A stretch of 64,000 nucleotides of DNA from Microbacterium sp. (GCF_017305435.1 NZ_JAFKIP010000009.1:1-64000); one strand, 5' to 3'. Numbered from the stretch's first letter, positions 40,315 to 48,964 are shown. The notes: generated from the letters alone by a model not told the origin. Program-made: numbers and translations.

Positions 40315-40325
40315 GCTAGAGGCCC
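40253..40325 (-). tRNA. tRNA-Lys (anticodon TTT)
   Basis: On the minus strand the gene begins GGGCCTCTAGCTCAG, has the D-arm GTCGGTAGAGC, an anticodon loop CTTTTAA with anticodon TTT, and a T-arm GTGGG-TTCGAGC-CCCAC. The acceptor stem GGGCCTC pairs with GGGGCCC (one G-T pair). The discriminator is A at 40253, and the following CCC means CCA is not encoded. Length 73. The recombinase frame of the integrated element overlaps it antisense, so the 3' half is the attachment region. Confidence 0.95.
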
Positions 40326-40351
40326 GTGTCTCTAGCGTATCGGCAACGACG

Positions 40352-40391
40352 CGGTGCGGCCGCCGGCACCCCCGCGCCGACGGCCGCACCG
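40352..40391. terminator. GC-rich hairpin between tRNA-Lys and the fasciclin gene
   Basis: CGGTGCGGCCG (40352-40362) and CGGCCGCACCG (40381-40391) form a perfect 11-bp stem with an 18-nt loop. On the plus strand TCTTCCT follows. It can serve as a terminator for rightward transcription leaving the recombinase and for leftward transcription from the fasciclin gene. Confidence 0.55.
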
Positions 40392-40421
40392 TCTTCCTCC
40401 CCCTTGTCCCGAGGGGAAGAG

Positions 40422-40435
40422 TCCCCCGAAGGGGA
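40422..40435 (-). terminator. TTCG-tetraloop hairpin after the fasciclin gene
   Basis: Eight bases past the fasciclin stop on the minus strand, TCCCC-TTCG-GGGGA forms a short stem with the stable UUCG tetraloop, upstream of the larger hairpin at 40352-40391. Together they make a probable leftward terminator. Confidence 0.5.
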
Positions 40436-40442
40436 GTCGTGA

Positions 40443-41105
40443 TCAGTTGGTGGGCATAAGCACCGTGTCGATCAGGTAGACGGTCGCGTTGGCGGTCTTG
40501 ACTCCGCCGCAGATGACCTTGGCGTCGTTGACCATCCAGTCATCGCCCGAGCCCGTGACGTTGACCTCGCCGCCTTCGACGGTCTTGTGCATGCCCGCGA
40601 TGTCGGCCGGCGCGATCTGGCCGGGGACGACGTGGTACGTCAGGATCTTCGTGAGCGTCGCGCTGTCGGTCTTGAGCGACTCGATCGTCGCCGGGTCGAT
40701 CTTCGCGAAGGCGTCATCCACCGGCGCGAACACCGTGAACTCGCTGCCGTTGAGCGTGTCGACCAGGTTGACGTCGGGGTTCAGCTGCCCGCTGACGGCC
40801 TGCGTGAGGGTCTTCAGCAAGGGGTTGTTGGATGCCGCGACCGCCACCGGATCCTGCGACATCCCCTCGACCGAACCGGCGCCCGAGGGCACAGCCTGCG
40901 CGTAGGCTGCGCATCCCGGCCCCACGAGGTCAGAGGCCGTGTCGTTCATCATGTCGTCGGGCGTCATCGACGGCGTCGACTGTTCCATCGCCGCGGGCGT
41001 CGTCGCCTCGGGCGTGGATGAACCCATGGAACACGCCGACAGGGCGAATGCCCCCGCGATCGTCAAGGTGAGAGCTGCGGTGATCTTCTTCTTGGTGCTG
41101 AGCAT
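40443..41105 (-). CDS. Fasciclin-domain (FAS1) lipoprotein
   Basis: A 220-residue lipoprotein. The signal peptide ends in the lipobox LSAC with Cys25; a Ser/Thr/Pro/Met-rich spacer covers about 26-60; one FAS1 domain fills the rest, with [24 protein letters not shown] and [11 protein letters not shown] as the H1 and H2 conserved regions. Similar to mycobacterial MPT70/MPT83, extracellular proteins controlled by SigK. Start 41105 is chosen because it begins a normal signal peptide (MLSTKKK). It diverges from the sigK-rskA pair and has a SigK-like promoter in front. Confidence 0.9.
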   Translation of the reverse strand: MLSTKKKITAALTLTIAGAFALSACSMGSSTPEATTPAAMEQSTPSMTPDDMMNDTASDLVGPGCAAYAQAVPSGAGSVEGMSQDPVAVAASNNPLLKTLTQAVSGQLNPDVNLVDTLNGSEFTVFAPVDDAFAKIDPATIESLKTDSATLTKILTYHVVPGQIAPADIAGMHKTVEGGEVNVTGSGDDWMVNDAKVICGGVKTANATVYLIDTVLMPTN

Positions 41106-41152
41106 GATGCCTCCGGTGTTCGGGAGGTCGCGGGAGTGCGGCCTCGAGGGTG

Positions 41153-41179
41153 GTTCGGAGTCCGTGCGCAATCGGATGG
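41153..41179 (-). promoter_or_regulatory. SigK-type promoter of the fasciclin gene
   Basis: On the minus strand CCATCC (41179-41174), a 16-bp spacer, then CGAAC (41157-41153), 47 bp before the fasciclin start. In Mycobacterium tuberculosis SigK promoters are described as CCATCC followed after 16-17 bp by a CGAAT-like box. The match, and the sigma factor opposite, suggest this ECF factor controls the lipoprotein. Confidence 0.6.
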
Positions 41180-41315
41180 GCCGATTTTCCGGTCAATCCG
41201 AAACCGCCCTCGCCGCGAACCACTTGCGATACAGCCGGGCGTCGAGGCTTACTCGCTCACGCTCGAGTGATGCAAGGGTGCGACAGGGGGTGCGCAATGC
41301 GGCATGCTGTGTGGG

Positions 41316-41918
41316 ATGGTCATCGACGGAATGGATGTGACGGCAGGCGAGGGCGCCGACCGTCCGCGCGACCACGCCGCCGAACTCCTCGAACGCGTGG
41401 CGGCGCAGGACCAGGGGGCCTTCGCGCAGCTGTACGACCTGTTGTCGTCTCGCGTGTTCGGGCTCGTTCTGCGGGTGCTGGTCAACCGCGCCCACGCCGA
41501 AGAGGTGTTGCAGGAGGTCTTTCTCGAGATCTGGCAATCCGCCGCGCACTTCGCTCCGAACAAGGGGCAGGGGAGGGCGTGGATCATGACGATCGCGCAT
41601 CGACGAGCGGTTGACCGGGTGCGGTCGGCGCAGTCGAGCGCCGACCGCGACGAGCGGGCGGGGCTGCGAGAGTTGCGTTCCGAGCCGGCCGGCGTCGACG
41701 AGCAGGTGGAGCTGCGGATCGAGAGTCGGCGGGTGGCGCGGGCGCTCGACGCACTGCCCGAACCCCAGCGCGAAGCGCTGACCCTCGCCTACTTCGGGGG
41801 CTACAGTCAGAGCGAGATCTCGGCCATGACCGGGACGGCACTGGGGACGATCAAGACGAGAATGCGTGACGGGCTGTCACGCCTGCGCCACGAGATGGGG
41901 GTGACCGATGAGCGATGA
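41316..41918 (+). CDS. sigK: ECF RNA polymerase sigma factor, SigK-type
   Basis: A 200-residue ECF sigma factor. Region 2 contains QLYDLLSSRVFGLVLRVLVNRAHAEEVLQEVFLEIWQ and region 4 LPEPQREALTLAYFGGYSQSEISAMTGTALGTIKTRMRDGL, the helix-turn-helix that reads the -35 box. I use the ATG at 41316; 41304 and 41331 are in-frame alternatives. It overlaps the anti-sigma gene by 11 bp, and the fasciclin lipoprotein lies divergently upstream. That three-gene arrangement is the sigK-rskA-mpt83 theme of mycobacteria, which is why I use the symbol. Confidence 0.85.
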   Translation: MVIDGMDVTAGEGADRPRDHAAELLERVAAQDQGAFAQLYDLLSSRVFGLVLRVLVNRAHAEEVLQEVFLEIWQSAAHFAPNKGQGRAWIMTIAHRRAVDRVRSAQSSADRDERAGLRELRSEPAGVDEQVELRIESRRVARALDALPEPQREALTLAYFGGYSQSEISAMTGTALGTIKTRMRDGLSRLRHEMGVTDER

Positions 41919-42729
41919 GATGACGGTGGGCGAGTTCGCCGAGCTCTCCGCCGGTCACGCCCTGAGCGCGCTGTCCGCCGAGGACGCTGAGCGCTTCCGC
42001 GCCGCACGCATCGCCCATCCCGAGTGGGAGGAGATCGCCGCGCAGGACGAGCTGACGGCCTCGACGCTCGCCGAGGGTGCCGCGCCGGTTGCGCCACCGC
42101 TCGACGTGCGCTCGCGCCTGCTCGCGGCGATCGTCCCGCCCCTCGCGGCCGACCCGGCAGCGGATCCGCAGGCCGCGGACGAGGGCCAGGCCGCGGACGA
42201 CATCCCCGAGACGGTGCCCCCGGCATCCCCGCCGACGGCGCCGTCGACGGAGATCGTACAGACCGTGCAGCGCCGAAATTGGACGCGGGGGCTGTTCGCG
42301 CTCGTGGCCTCCTTCGTGCTGCTCGTCGGCATCGGCTGGGGCGTGGGGGCTGTCTCGCAGGTGTGGCAGACGCCCGCGTCGGTGACGGCGCTGCACGAGA
42401 TCCAGGATGCCCCGGACGCGGCGTCCGCGCAGGCCGAGTTCGACGGAGGCACGGCGACGGCGCACTGGTCGGTGAGCCTCGGCAAGGTGGTCCTCGTCGC
42501 CGACGGGCTCCCGGAGATCCCCTCGGACCGGACGTTCGAGCTGTGGTACGTCCGCGGCGACGCGGCGATCGCCGCGGGTACCTTCTCCGCTGACGGCGGC
42601 ACGAGCACGGCCCAGCTCAGCGGGCAGATGCAGCCGGGCGACGTCATCGCCGTGACCGTGGAGCAGGCGGGCGGTTCGCCGGACGGCACGCCGACGACGA
42701 CCCCGGTGCTGACGGTGCCGACCGCCTGA
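41908..42729 (+). CDS. rskA: Anti-sigma K factor (RskA-type) membrane protein
   Basis: A 273-residue single-pass protein. The N-terminal cytosolic domain (about 1-125) begins FAELSAGHALSALSAEDAERF, the typical anti-sigma start; one membrane helix lies at about 130-152 (LFALVASFVLLVGIGWGVG); the extracytoplasmic domain (about 160-270) resembles RskA, with FELWYVRGDAAIAAGTF. It should hold SigK at the membrane until cleaved by regulated proteolysis. Coupled translation with sigK is implied by the overlap. Confidence 0.87.
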   Translation: MSDEMTVGEFAELSAGHALSALSAEDAERFRAARIAHPEWEEIAAQDELTASTLAEGAAPVAPPLDVRSRLLAAIVPPLAADPAADPQAADEGQAADDIPETVPPASPPTAPSTEIVQTVQRRNWTRGLFALVASFVLLVGIGWGVGAVSQVWQTPASVTALHEIQDAPDAASAQAEFDGGTATAHWSVSLGKVVLVADGLPEIPSDRTFELWYVRGDAAIAAGTFSADGGTSTAQLSGQMQPGDVIAVTVEQAGGSPDGTPTTTPVLTVPTA

Positions 42730-42804
42730 CCGCGCCCGGCGAGCTCCCCGCGGACGGCGAGCGCGGCCAGCGCGGCCCCACGGCCTCGCGGGTAGCCTGG
42801 TGGA

Positions 42805-43446
42805 GTGACAGACGACGCGCGACGTGAGTACCATCGGCCCGTCCACCGGCCCGCGGACACCTTCGATCGGCGCTTCGGGTCCACCGATCCCGCGGAGGTG
42901 TCGCGCGCAGCGCACGCCACGGCATCCGCCTTGCTCACCCGTGTCCGCGATGAACCGGAGGGCGAGGTCGTCGACCGCCTCGTGAGCTTCACCGACACGC
43001 ACGGCATCGACACGCTCGCCGAACTCTGGTCGCATTCCCCGGCCCTGTCGCTGCCGGGCGCGCTGTGGCGGCTCTACCTCCTGCAGCTCATGGTGCGTCG
43101 TGATGCCCGCACGGCGGCGCTGCTCTACGAGCGCGGCCGATCGGCGCTTGGAACCGTGGACGACGTCGTCGCCGGTGCGCCGACCCCGGCCGGTCCCGAG
43201 GAGCTCATGGCCCTCGTCGATGAGATCCTGCGCGGCGTCTTCACGGGCGACTTCGCGGTCGCGCTCGAACGGGCGGCATCCTTCTGCCGTGTCGAGGCGG
43301 CGGGTTCGCTCGACCTCGCGGACGACCACGACGTCGCCGAACCCGACCGTGCGGCCGGCTTCACGACGCGTGCCCTGCGTCTCGACACCTATGCCGCCGA
43401 GCTCACCGCGTGCGCGGGCCTGTGGCGCCGCGACAGCCTCACCTGA
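42805..43446 (+). CDS. Conserved-looking cytosolic protein of unknown function
   Basis: A 213-residue soluble helical protein from GTG 42805. It starts YHRPVHRPADTFDRRFGS, then alpha-helical segments with GVFTGDFAVALERAASFCRV, and ends in TCAGLWRRDSLT. Proteins of this kind occur in Microbacteriaceae and are sometimes loosely labelled as RNA-polymerase related, but I see no polymerase motif, so no role is claimed. The 216 bp after it (43447-43662) are very GC-rich, with a TATAGG box at 43595-43600 as the only promoter-like mark before the aminotransferase gene. Confidence 0.65.
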   Translation: MTDDARREYHRPVHRPADTFDRRFGSTDPAEVSRAAHATASALLTRVRDEPEGEVVDRLVSFTDTHGIDTLAELWSHSPALSLPGALWRLYLLQLMVRRDARTAALLYERGRSALGTVDDVVAGAPTPAGPEELMALVDEILRGVFTGDFAVALERAASFCRVEAAGSLDLADDHDVAEPDRAAGFTTRALRLDTYAAELTACAGLWRRDSLT

Positions 43447-43662
43447 GTCCGCGCCCATCCGCGCGCCCCCGCGCCCCCGCGCCCGGGCCGATCGCGCCGC
43501 TCATGCGGGCAGAGAAGTGCCGGGCCGCAGAACGCCTCTCGGCGCGAGGCCGCTCAGAGCGGCGAAAGATGGAGCCCGGGGTTACTGCGGCCCGGCTATA
43601 GGAGTCTAACAACGCCGCCGCGGTGGATCATTCCCGCGACTGCGCTCGCTTAGGCTCACACC

Positions 43663-44547
43663 ATGGCCTGGCGCTTCGCACTCATGATCGATCCCATCGC
43701 CGCGGACACGTCCCGCGCCGATCTCGCCGACACCTTCACGCCGGTGGATCCCGCGGCCCCGGCGCTCACCGTCGGCGAGCTCAGCACGCAGCGCGGCGAC
43801 GGCATCTTCGAGTCGATCGGCGTCGTGGACGGGCACGCGCAGGAGGTCGGCCCGCACCTCGAACGTCTCGCGCACTCCGCGCAGCTGTGCGAGCTGCCCG
43901 CACCGAACGCGGCGCAGTGGCGTGCGGCCGTCGAGCTCGCGGCGGCGCACTGCGGCGCGGGGGAGTCCGTCATCAAGCTCATCCTCAGCCGCGGCGTCGA
44001 GCACGGACCGGCTCCGACTGCGTGGGTGACGGCCGCCGAGGCATCCGACTTCTCGCGCGCGCGTCGCGACGGCATCTCGGTCGTGACGCTCGATCGCGGC
44101 TACCCGCTGGACGTGCCGGCGCGGGCGCCGTGGCTCCTGCTGGGGGCGAAGACGCTGTCGTACGCCGTCAACATGGCGGCGCTGCGCGAGGCGCGCCGCC
44201 GCGGCGCCGACGATGCGATCTTCACGACGACCGACGGCTACGTGCTCGAGGCGCCGACGGCCTCACTCATCCTGCGGCGCGGCGATACGTTCGTCACTCC
44301 CGCGCCCACCGCCGGCATCCTGCACGGCACGACCCAGCTGAGCCTGTTCGAGCACCTCGAGGCGCGGGGGTTCGCGGTCGCCTACGAGACGATCCCTGTC
44401 GACACGCTCCCCGTCGCGGATGCCGCCTGGCTCGTCTCGAGCGTGCGCCTCGCCGCGCCCGTCACCGCGATCGACGGGGCGGCGCTGCCGGTGGATGCCG
44501 AGTTCACGGCATCCCTGAACGCCTATCTGTTGAGCCCGCGCGACTGA
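43663..44547 (+). CDS. pabC: Class IV PLP aminotransferase, aminodeoxychorismate lyase-like
   Basis: A 294-residue fold-type IV PLP enzyme. The Schiff-base lysine is expected in LLGAKTLSYAVNMAALREA (about residue 165), with QRGDGIFESI at the N-terminal substrate side and TTTDGYVLEAPTASLIL plus TAGILHGTTQ for phosphate binding. PabC converts aminodeoxychorismate to p-aminobenzoate for folate; branched-chain or D-amino acid transaminases of the same fold cannot be excluded. No pabA/pabB neighbour is present, so the symbol is provisional. Confidence 0.75.
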   Translation: MAWRFALMIDPIAADTSRADLADTFTPVDPAAPALTVGELSTQRGDGIFESIGVVDGHAQEVGPHLERLAHSAQLCELPAPNAAQWRAAVELAAAHCGAGESVIKLILSRGVEHGPAPTAWVTAAEASDFSRARRDGISVVTLDRGYPLDVPARAPWLLLGAKTLSYAVNMAALREARRRGADDAIFTTTDGYVLEAPTASLILRRGDTFVTPAPTAGILHGTTQLSLFEHLEARGFAVAYETIPVDTLPVADAAWLVSSVRLAAPVTAIDGAALPVDAEFTASLNAYLLSPRD

Positions 44548-44580
44548 CGCACTCCCACCCTGCCTCTCTCCCTTTCACCA

Positions 44581-44631
44581 TGTCCCACTTGTGGCTGTTT
44601 CAGCGCGCTGAAACCGACCACAACTGGGACA
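44581..44631. repeat. 51-bp imperfect palindrome between convergent pabC and pstB
   Basis: TGTCCCA at 44581 matches TGGGACA at 44625-44631; TTGTGG matches CCACAA; and the centre TTTCAGCGCGCTGAAA (44598-44613) is a perfect 16-bp palindrome. The structure lies between two genes that converge, so it may terminate both transcripts. A further GAAGTGGGAC follows at 44642. The unusual AT-containing arms and near-perfect symmetry suggest an interspersed palindromic repeat. Confidence 0.6.
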
Positions 44632-44691
44632 GGCCTCGCCCGAAGTGGGACGGCGGGTGAGGACGACGGAGGAGCGGGGAGAGTGTGCGGA

Positions 44692-45471
44692 TCAGCCGAA
44701 GCGGCCGGAGACGTAGTCCTCGGTCGCCTGCACCGACGGCGTCGTGAAGATCGTGTTGGTGTCGTCGTACTCGATGAGCTTGCCGGGCTTGCCCGTGCCG
44801 GCGATGTTGAAGAACGCCGTCTTGTCCGAGACTCGCGACGCCTGCTGCATGTTGTGGGTGACGATGACGATCGTGTAGTCGCTCTTCAGCTCCTGGATGA
44901 GCTCCTCGATCGCGAAGGTCGAGATCGGGTCGAGCGCCGAGCAGGGCTCGTCCATGAGGAGGACATCGGGGGAGACGGCGATCGCCCGTGCGATGCAGAG
45001 GCGCTGCTGCTGACCACCCGACAGCCCCGCGCCGGGCTTGTCGAGCCGGTCCTTGACCTCGTTCCAGAGGTTGGCGCCCTGCAGCGAGCGCTCCACGAGG
45101 GCATCGCCGTCGGACTTCGAGATGCGCTTGTTGTTGAGCTTCACGCCCGCGAGGACGTTTTCCCGGATCGACATCGTGGGGAACGGGTTGGGCCGCTGGA
45201 AGACCATGCCCACGTGGCGACGCACGAGCACGGGGTCGACGCCCGGGCCGTACAGGTCGTCGCCGTCGACGAGGACCTTGCCCTTGACGTGGGCGCCGGG
45301 GATGACCTCGTGCATGCGGTTGAGTGTGCGGAGGAACGTCGACTTGCCGCAGCCCGATGGGCCGATGAACGCCGTCACGGCGCGCGGCGCGATGTCCATG
45401 GAGACGCCCTCGACAGCGAGGAATTCGCTGTAGTAGACGTTGAGGTCCTCGACTTCGATGCGCTTGGACAC
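44692..45471 (-). CDS. pstB: Phosphate ABC transporter ATP-binding protein PstB
   Basis: A 259-residue ABC ATPase powering high-affinity phosphate import. Walker A is GPSGCGKST (about residue 37), the Q-loop [12 protein letters not shown], the ABC signature LSGGQQQRL, and Walker [14 protein letters not shown], all at typical positions; [14 protein letters not shown] is characteristic of PstB. Last gene of the leftward pstSCAB operon, 16 bp after pstA. Confidence 0.95.
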   Translation of the reverse strand: MSKRIEVEDLNVYYSEFLAVEGVSMDIAPRAVTAFIGPSGCGKSTFLRTLNRMHEVIPGAHVKGKVLVDGDDLYGPGVDPVLVRRHVGMVFQRPNPFPTMSIRENVLAGVKLNNKRISKSDGDALVERSLQGANLWNEVKDRLDKPGAGLSGGQQQRLCIARAIAVSPDVLLMDEPCSALDPISTFAIEELIQELKSDYTIVIVTHNMQQASRVSDKTAFFNIAGTGKPGKLIEYDDTNTIFTTPSVQATEDYVSGRFG

Positions 45472-45487
45472 GGTTGCCTTTCCTTAT

Positions 45488-46585
45488 TCAGCGCGCCTTC
45501 GGCGCGAAGACCATCGCGACGATCCGGGCGATCAGGTTGAAGATGACGACGATGATGACCAGGAGGAGCGCGGCGCCCCACGCCTGGGCCTGGGAGGCGT
45601 CGATGTCCTTCCCGGGGAAGCTGTAGGCCGTGTATGCCATGACCGGGAGGGTCTGCATGGGCCCGTTGAACGGGTCGGCGTTGAAGTTGTCGGTGAAGCT
45701 CGCCGCGATGAAGATCGGCGCCGTCTCGCCGACGACGCGGGCGACGGCGAGGACGACGCCCGTGATGATGCCGCTCGCCGCGGTGCGAAGGACGACCTTG
45801 ATGATCGTGACCGAGCGCGGCACGCCGAGGGCGAAGGATGCCTCGCGCAGGTCGCTCGGCACGAGCCGGAGCATCTCCTCGGTCGAGCGGATGACGATGG
45901 GGATCATCAGCACGCTGAGCGCGATCGCCGCGGAGAATCCGCTGAACGCCTTCGGCCCGACGATCAGGGCGAAGAGCGAGAAGGCGAACAGACCGGCGAC
46001 GATCGAGGGGATTCCGGTCATCACGTCCACGAGGAACGTGATCGACCGTCGCAGCGGGTTGTTCGGCTGTGCGTACTCGACGAGATAGACAGCGGCGAGG
46101 ATGCCGATCGGCACGGAGATGAGGGCGGCGATCCCGGTCACGATGAGCGTTCCGACGACGGCCTGCAGCGCTCCGGGCGTCGAGACGACTTCGAGGGTGT
46201 TGGGGTCGAAGGTCGTACCGCCGACCTGTGTGATGAAGTTCCAGGACAGCACCGACACGCCCTTGGAGACGACCGTCCACAGCGTCGAGATGAGCGGGGC
46301 GACGGCGAGGACGAACGCGGCGGTGACCAGACCGCGCACGACACGGTCGGTGGCCTTGCGGCGACCCTCGACGATCGTCGAGAAGACGCCGATGCCGATG
46401 AGGTAGACGATGGCGCTGAAGATCAGCCAGGTGGCGAGGTTGAAGCCGCTCAGGACGAACTGGAGTGCGGCGACGAGCGCCAGTGCGGCGACGAGGGCGG
46501 CCGGTTCGACGAACCGGGGCAGCCGGCCGCTCGTCAGCGACAGTGCGGTCGACGGAGGGGTCGTCGGCGTGGTGATCTGGGTCAC
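45488..46585 (-). CDS. pstA: Phosphate ABC transporter permease PstA
   Basis: A 365-residue permease with about eight membrane helices: two in an N-terminal extension, then the six-helix core with the cytoplasmic coupling loop (LREASFALGVPRSVTIIKVVL). The GTG at 46585 is chosen because it overlaps the pstC stop (GTGA) and gives a plausible N terminus (TQITTPTTPP); the much longer frame upstream is a shadow of pstC. Works with PstC to form the channel energised by PstB. Confidence 0.93.
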   Translation of the reverse strand: MTQITTPTTPPSTALSLTSGRLPRFVEPAALVAALALVAALQFVLSGFNLATWLIFSAIVYLIGIGVFSTIVEGRRKATDRVVRGLVTAAFVLAVAPLISTLWTVVSKGVSVLSWNFITQVGGTTFDPNTLEVVSTPGALQAVVGTLIVTGIAALISVPIGILAAVYLVEYAQPNNPLRRSITFLVDVMTGIPSIVAGLFAFSLFALIVGPKAFSGFSAAIALSVLMIPIVIRSTEEMLRLVPSDLREASFALGVPRSVTIIKVVLRTAASGIITGVVLAVARVVGETAPIFIAASFTDNFNADPFNGPMQTLPVMAYTAYSFPGKDIDASQAQAWGAALLLVIIVVIFNLIARIVAMVFAPKAR

Positions 46586-47580
46586 GAGCGCTTTCCTCTC
46601 TTGCGGCCCTTCGCGCCCGGACCGGTCGCGGCGATGATGTAGCGCGCCAGCATGTTGACGGCGAGGGAGACGACGAAGAGCATCAGACCGGTGCCGATGA
46701 GCGCCGAGCGCTGCAGATCGGTCGCGATGGGGAAGTTCAGGGCGATGTTCGCCGCGATGGTCTGCGAGTTGTAGCCGTCGGTGAGCAGGGCCACGGAGTA
46801 GATCAGGCTGGGTGAGACGATCAGCGCGATCGCCATCGTCTCGCCCAGCGCACGGCCGAGGCCGAGCAGGGTCGCGGAGACCATGCCGCTGCGGGCATAG
46901 GGGATGACGGCGAGCCGGACCATCTCCCAGCGGGTCGCGCCGAGCGCGAGGGCCGCCTCCTCGTGCAGGCGCGGTGTCTGCAGGAAGATCTCGCGCGTGA
47001 TGGAGGTGACGATCGGGAGGATCATGACCGCGAGCACCACGCCACCGGCGAGCATGGTCGACCCGGTGCTGGACACCGGGCCCCGGAAGAGCGGGATCCA
47101 GCCCAGGTAGTCGTTGAGGAACTGCGCGAAGGGAATGAGCAACGGGCGCATCACGATGATGCCCCAGAGTCCGAAGACGATGGAGGGTACCGCAGCGAGC
47201 AGGTCGATGATGTACCCGAGGAAGCCCGCGATGCGGCGCGGTGCGTAGTGCGAGATGAACAGCGCGATGCCGATGGCGACGGGCGTGCCGAGGACCATCG
47301 CGATGAGGGCGGCCCAGACGCTTCCCCACAGGAGCGGTCCGACGTAGTCCCAGAAGTTCGCCCAGTCCTTGTTCTGGTATCCGGCGAGGTCGCCTTCGCC
47401 CCAGTTCGCGGTGATGGCCGGCAGGCCCTTGAGGATCAGGAAGATCGCGACGCCGGCCAGGATGACCATGATCGAGACCGCAGCCGTGGTGGACAGGCCG
47501 AGGAAGACCGAGTCGCCGGCGCGGCGCCCTCCTGTGATGGAAGAGCGCTTCTGGCTGGGCGCAGCGGTGACGTCAGTCAC
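46582..47580 (-). CDS. pstC: Phosphate ABC transporter permease PstC
   Basis: A 332-residue permease. After a 25-residue hydrophilic start there are six or seven membrane helices; the coupling loop is HEEAALALGATRWEMVRLAVIP and the conserved GRALGETMAIALIV follows, as in PstC. It overlaps pstA at its end and lies 171 bp after pstS, from which it is separated by a strong stem-loop, so it is probably expressed from pstS read-through. Confidence 0.95.
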   Translation of the reverse strand: MTDVTAAPSQKRSSITGGRRAGDSVFLGLSTTAAVSIMVILAGVAIFLILKGLPAITANWGEGDLAGYQNKDWANFWDYVGPLLWGSVWAALIAMVLGTPVAIGIALFISHYAPRRIAGFLGYIIDLLAAVPSIVFGLWGIIVMRPLLIPFAQFLNDYLGWIPLFRGPVSSTGSTMLAGGVVLAVMILPIVTSITREIFLQTPRLHEEAALALGATRWEMVRLAVIPYARSGMVSATLLGLGRALGETMAIALIVSPSLIYSVALLTDGYNSQTIAANIALNFPIATDLQRSALIGTGLMLFVVSLAVNMLARYIIAATGPGAKGRKRGKRS

Positions 47581-47702
47581 GACGGGCCCCCAGATCGAAC
47601 GGGGTCATGTGTTCTCTCCTCGGGTCGGGAAGATCGCAGAGGCGGATGTTCGGAGGTCCGGCTCAGCAGAGTCGTCGACGCGGGGTCGAAGGCCCTGCTC
47701 AG

Positions 47703-47742
47703 CCCGTTCCGGCCTGCACGAGAGTGCGCAGGCCGGAACGGG
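47703..47742 (-). terminator. Stem-loop between pstS and pstC (partial terminator/mRNA stabiliser)
   Basis: CCCGTTCCGGCCTGC (47703-47717) and GCAGGCCGGAACGGG (47728-47742) form a perfect 15-bp stem with a 10-nt loop, starting 9 bp after the pstS stop. Within an operon this usually ends most transcripts or protects the upstream mRNA, giving more binding protein than permease. Confidence 0.7.
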
Positions 47743-47751
47743 ACCGAGGTG

Positions 47752-48873
47752 TTACTTGATGCTGTTCAGCGTCTCCGCGGCGGCGGTGAGAACCGACTCG
47801 GGCAGCGGCGCGGAGCCGGCGTTCTTCTCGGCGACCGACTGACCGAGCGAGCTCGTGACGAAGCCGAGGTACGACTTCACGAGCTCCGCCTGAGCGGCAT
47901 CCTTGAACGTCGTGCAGACGACGGCGTAGGACACCAGCGGGATCGGGTAGGCGTCAGCGGAGAGCTTGGCGTAGTCGAACTTCTTCGACAGGTCGCCCGG
48001 GACGCCGTTGGAGGCGTCCACCGCGGCCGACTCGAAGGCAGCGGCGGCGGCGTCGCCGCTGTAGGCGACGGCCTTGCCGTCCGTGAGGATCGATGCCGCG
48101 TTCAGCGTGCCGATGGCGGAGTGGTCGGCGTAGCCGATCGTGCCGGTGCCGGCCTTGACGGCCTCGACGACACCCGATCCGCCCTTCTGCTTGGACACGT
48201 TGCCCTCGACCGGCCAGTCCTTGCCCGCGGGGGAGGTCCAGACCGCGGACTGCGTCGCCGCGAGGTAGTTGGTGAAGTTCTGGGTCGTGCCCGAGCCGTC
48301 CGAGCGCGCGACGGTGGTGATGGGACCGGCGGCCAGCGCCGTCCCGTTGTCCTTCGTGATCGCCGGGTCGGACCAGTCGGTGATCTGGAGCGCGAAGATC
48401 TTCGCGATCGTCTCGCCGCTCAGGGTCAGCTCGGTGACGCCGGGGATGTTGAAGATGATCGCGACGCCATCGAGGTAGACGGGGATGTTGACGCCACCCT
48501 CGGTGCAGATGGCCTTCGACTGGGCGGTCTGGTCGGCGTTCAGGGGCGCGTCGGAGCCCGCGAAGTCGTACGCGCCGCTGAGGAAGTTCGTGACGCCTCC
48601 GCCCGAGCCCTGCGACTTGTCGTAGTTGATCGTGACGTTCTTCGCGGTGGCGTTGTAGGCGCTCGTCCACGCGGCCTGCGCGTTGGACTGGGCGCTCGAG
48701 CCGCCGGCGGTGATGGTGCCGGAGAGGCTGGGGTCGATCTCGAAGGCGACCGAGCTGGGGGTGGGGCTCGCGCTCTCCGACGGCGTGGCCGCGGGAGTCG
48801 ACGAACATCCGGCGAGGGAGAGGGCCGCGACGGCGGCGACAGCGCCCAGCTGGGCGATGCGGGTGAGCTTCAC
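47752..48873 (-). CDS. pstS: Phosphate-binding lipoprotein PstS
   Basis: A 373-residue substrate-binding protein. The signal peptide ends at the lipobox LAGC with Cys23, followed by a Ser/Thr/Pro spacer. The phosphate-binding protein core shows GTITAGGSSAQSNAQ, YDKSQGSGGGVTNF and ARSDGSGTTQNF, the loops that bind phosphate oxygen atoms in PstS. Start GTG at 48873 after AAGGACT. First gene of the pst operon, preceded by a Pho box. Confidence 0.95.
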   Translation of the reverse strand: MKLTRIAQLGAVAAVAALSLAGCSSTPAATPSESASPTPSSVAFEIDPSLSGTITAGGSSAQSNAQAAWTSAYNATAKNVTINYDKSQGSGGGVTNFLSGAYDFAGSDAPLNADQTAQSKAICTEGGVNIPVYLDGVAIIFNIPGVTELTLSGETIAKIFALQITDWSDPAITKDNGTALAAGPITTVARSDGSGTTQNFTNYLAATQSAVWTSPAGKDWPVEGNVSKQKGGSGVVEAVKAGTGTIGYADHSAIGTLNAASILTDGKAVAYSGDAAAAAFESAAVDASNGVPGDLSKKFDYAKLSADAYPIPLVSYAVVCTTFKDAAQAELVKSYLGFVTSSLGQSVAEKNAGSAPLPESVLTAAAETLNSIK

Positions 48874-48964
48874 TGTGAGTCCTTCAGGTAGTCAGGGTGG
48901 TGCTGCCCGGTGCAGGGCACGTTGGGGACGGTAGACGCCGACTCTTACGAGACGGCGCTGTGGT

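Noticed and set aside
41851-43458. Long leftward open frame (over 500 codons) across sigma/anti-sigma genes
   Set aside because: It lies antisense to genes with clear domains (anti-sigma factor and neighbours), is Arg/Gly/His-rich, and has no recognisable motif; this is a frame shadow caused by high GC.
43447-43662. Possible riboswitch before the class IV aminotransferase gene
   Set aside because: The region is GC-rich with several potential stems, but matches none of the riboswitch consensus elements I checked (TPP, SAM/SAH, guanidine); only a weak TATAGG box is reportable.
45488-47329. 613-codon leftward frame containing PstA
   Set aside because: Only the last 365 codons are PstA; the upstream part is the wrong frame of PstC. 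The GTG at 46585 is the real start.
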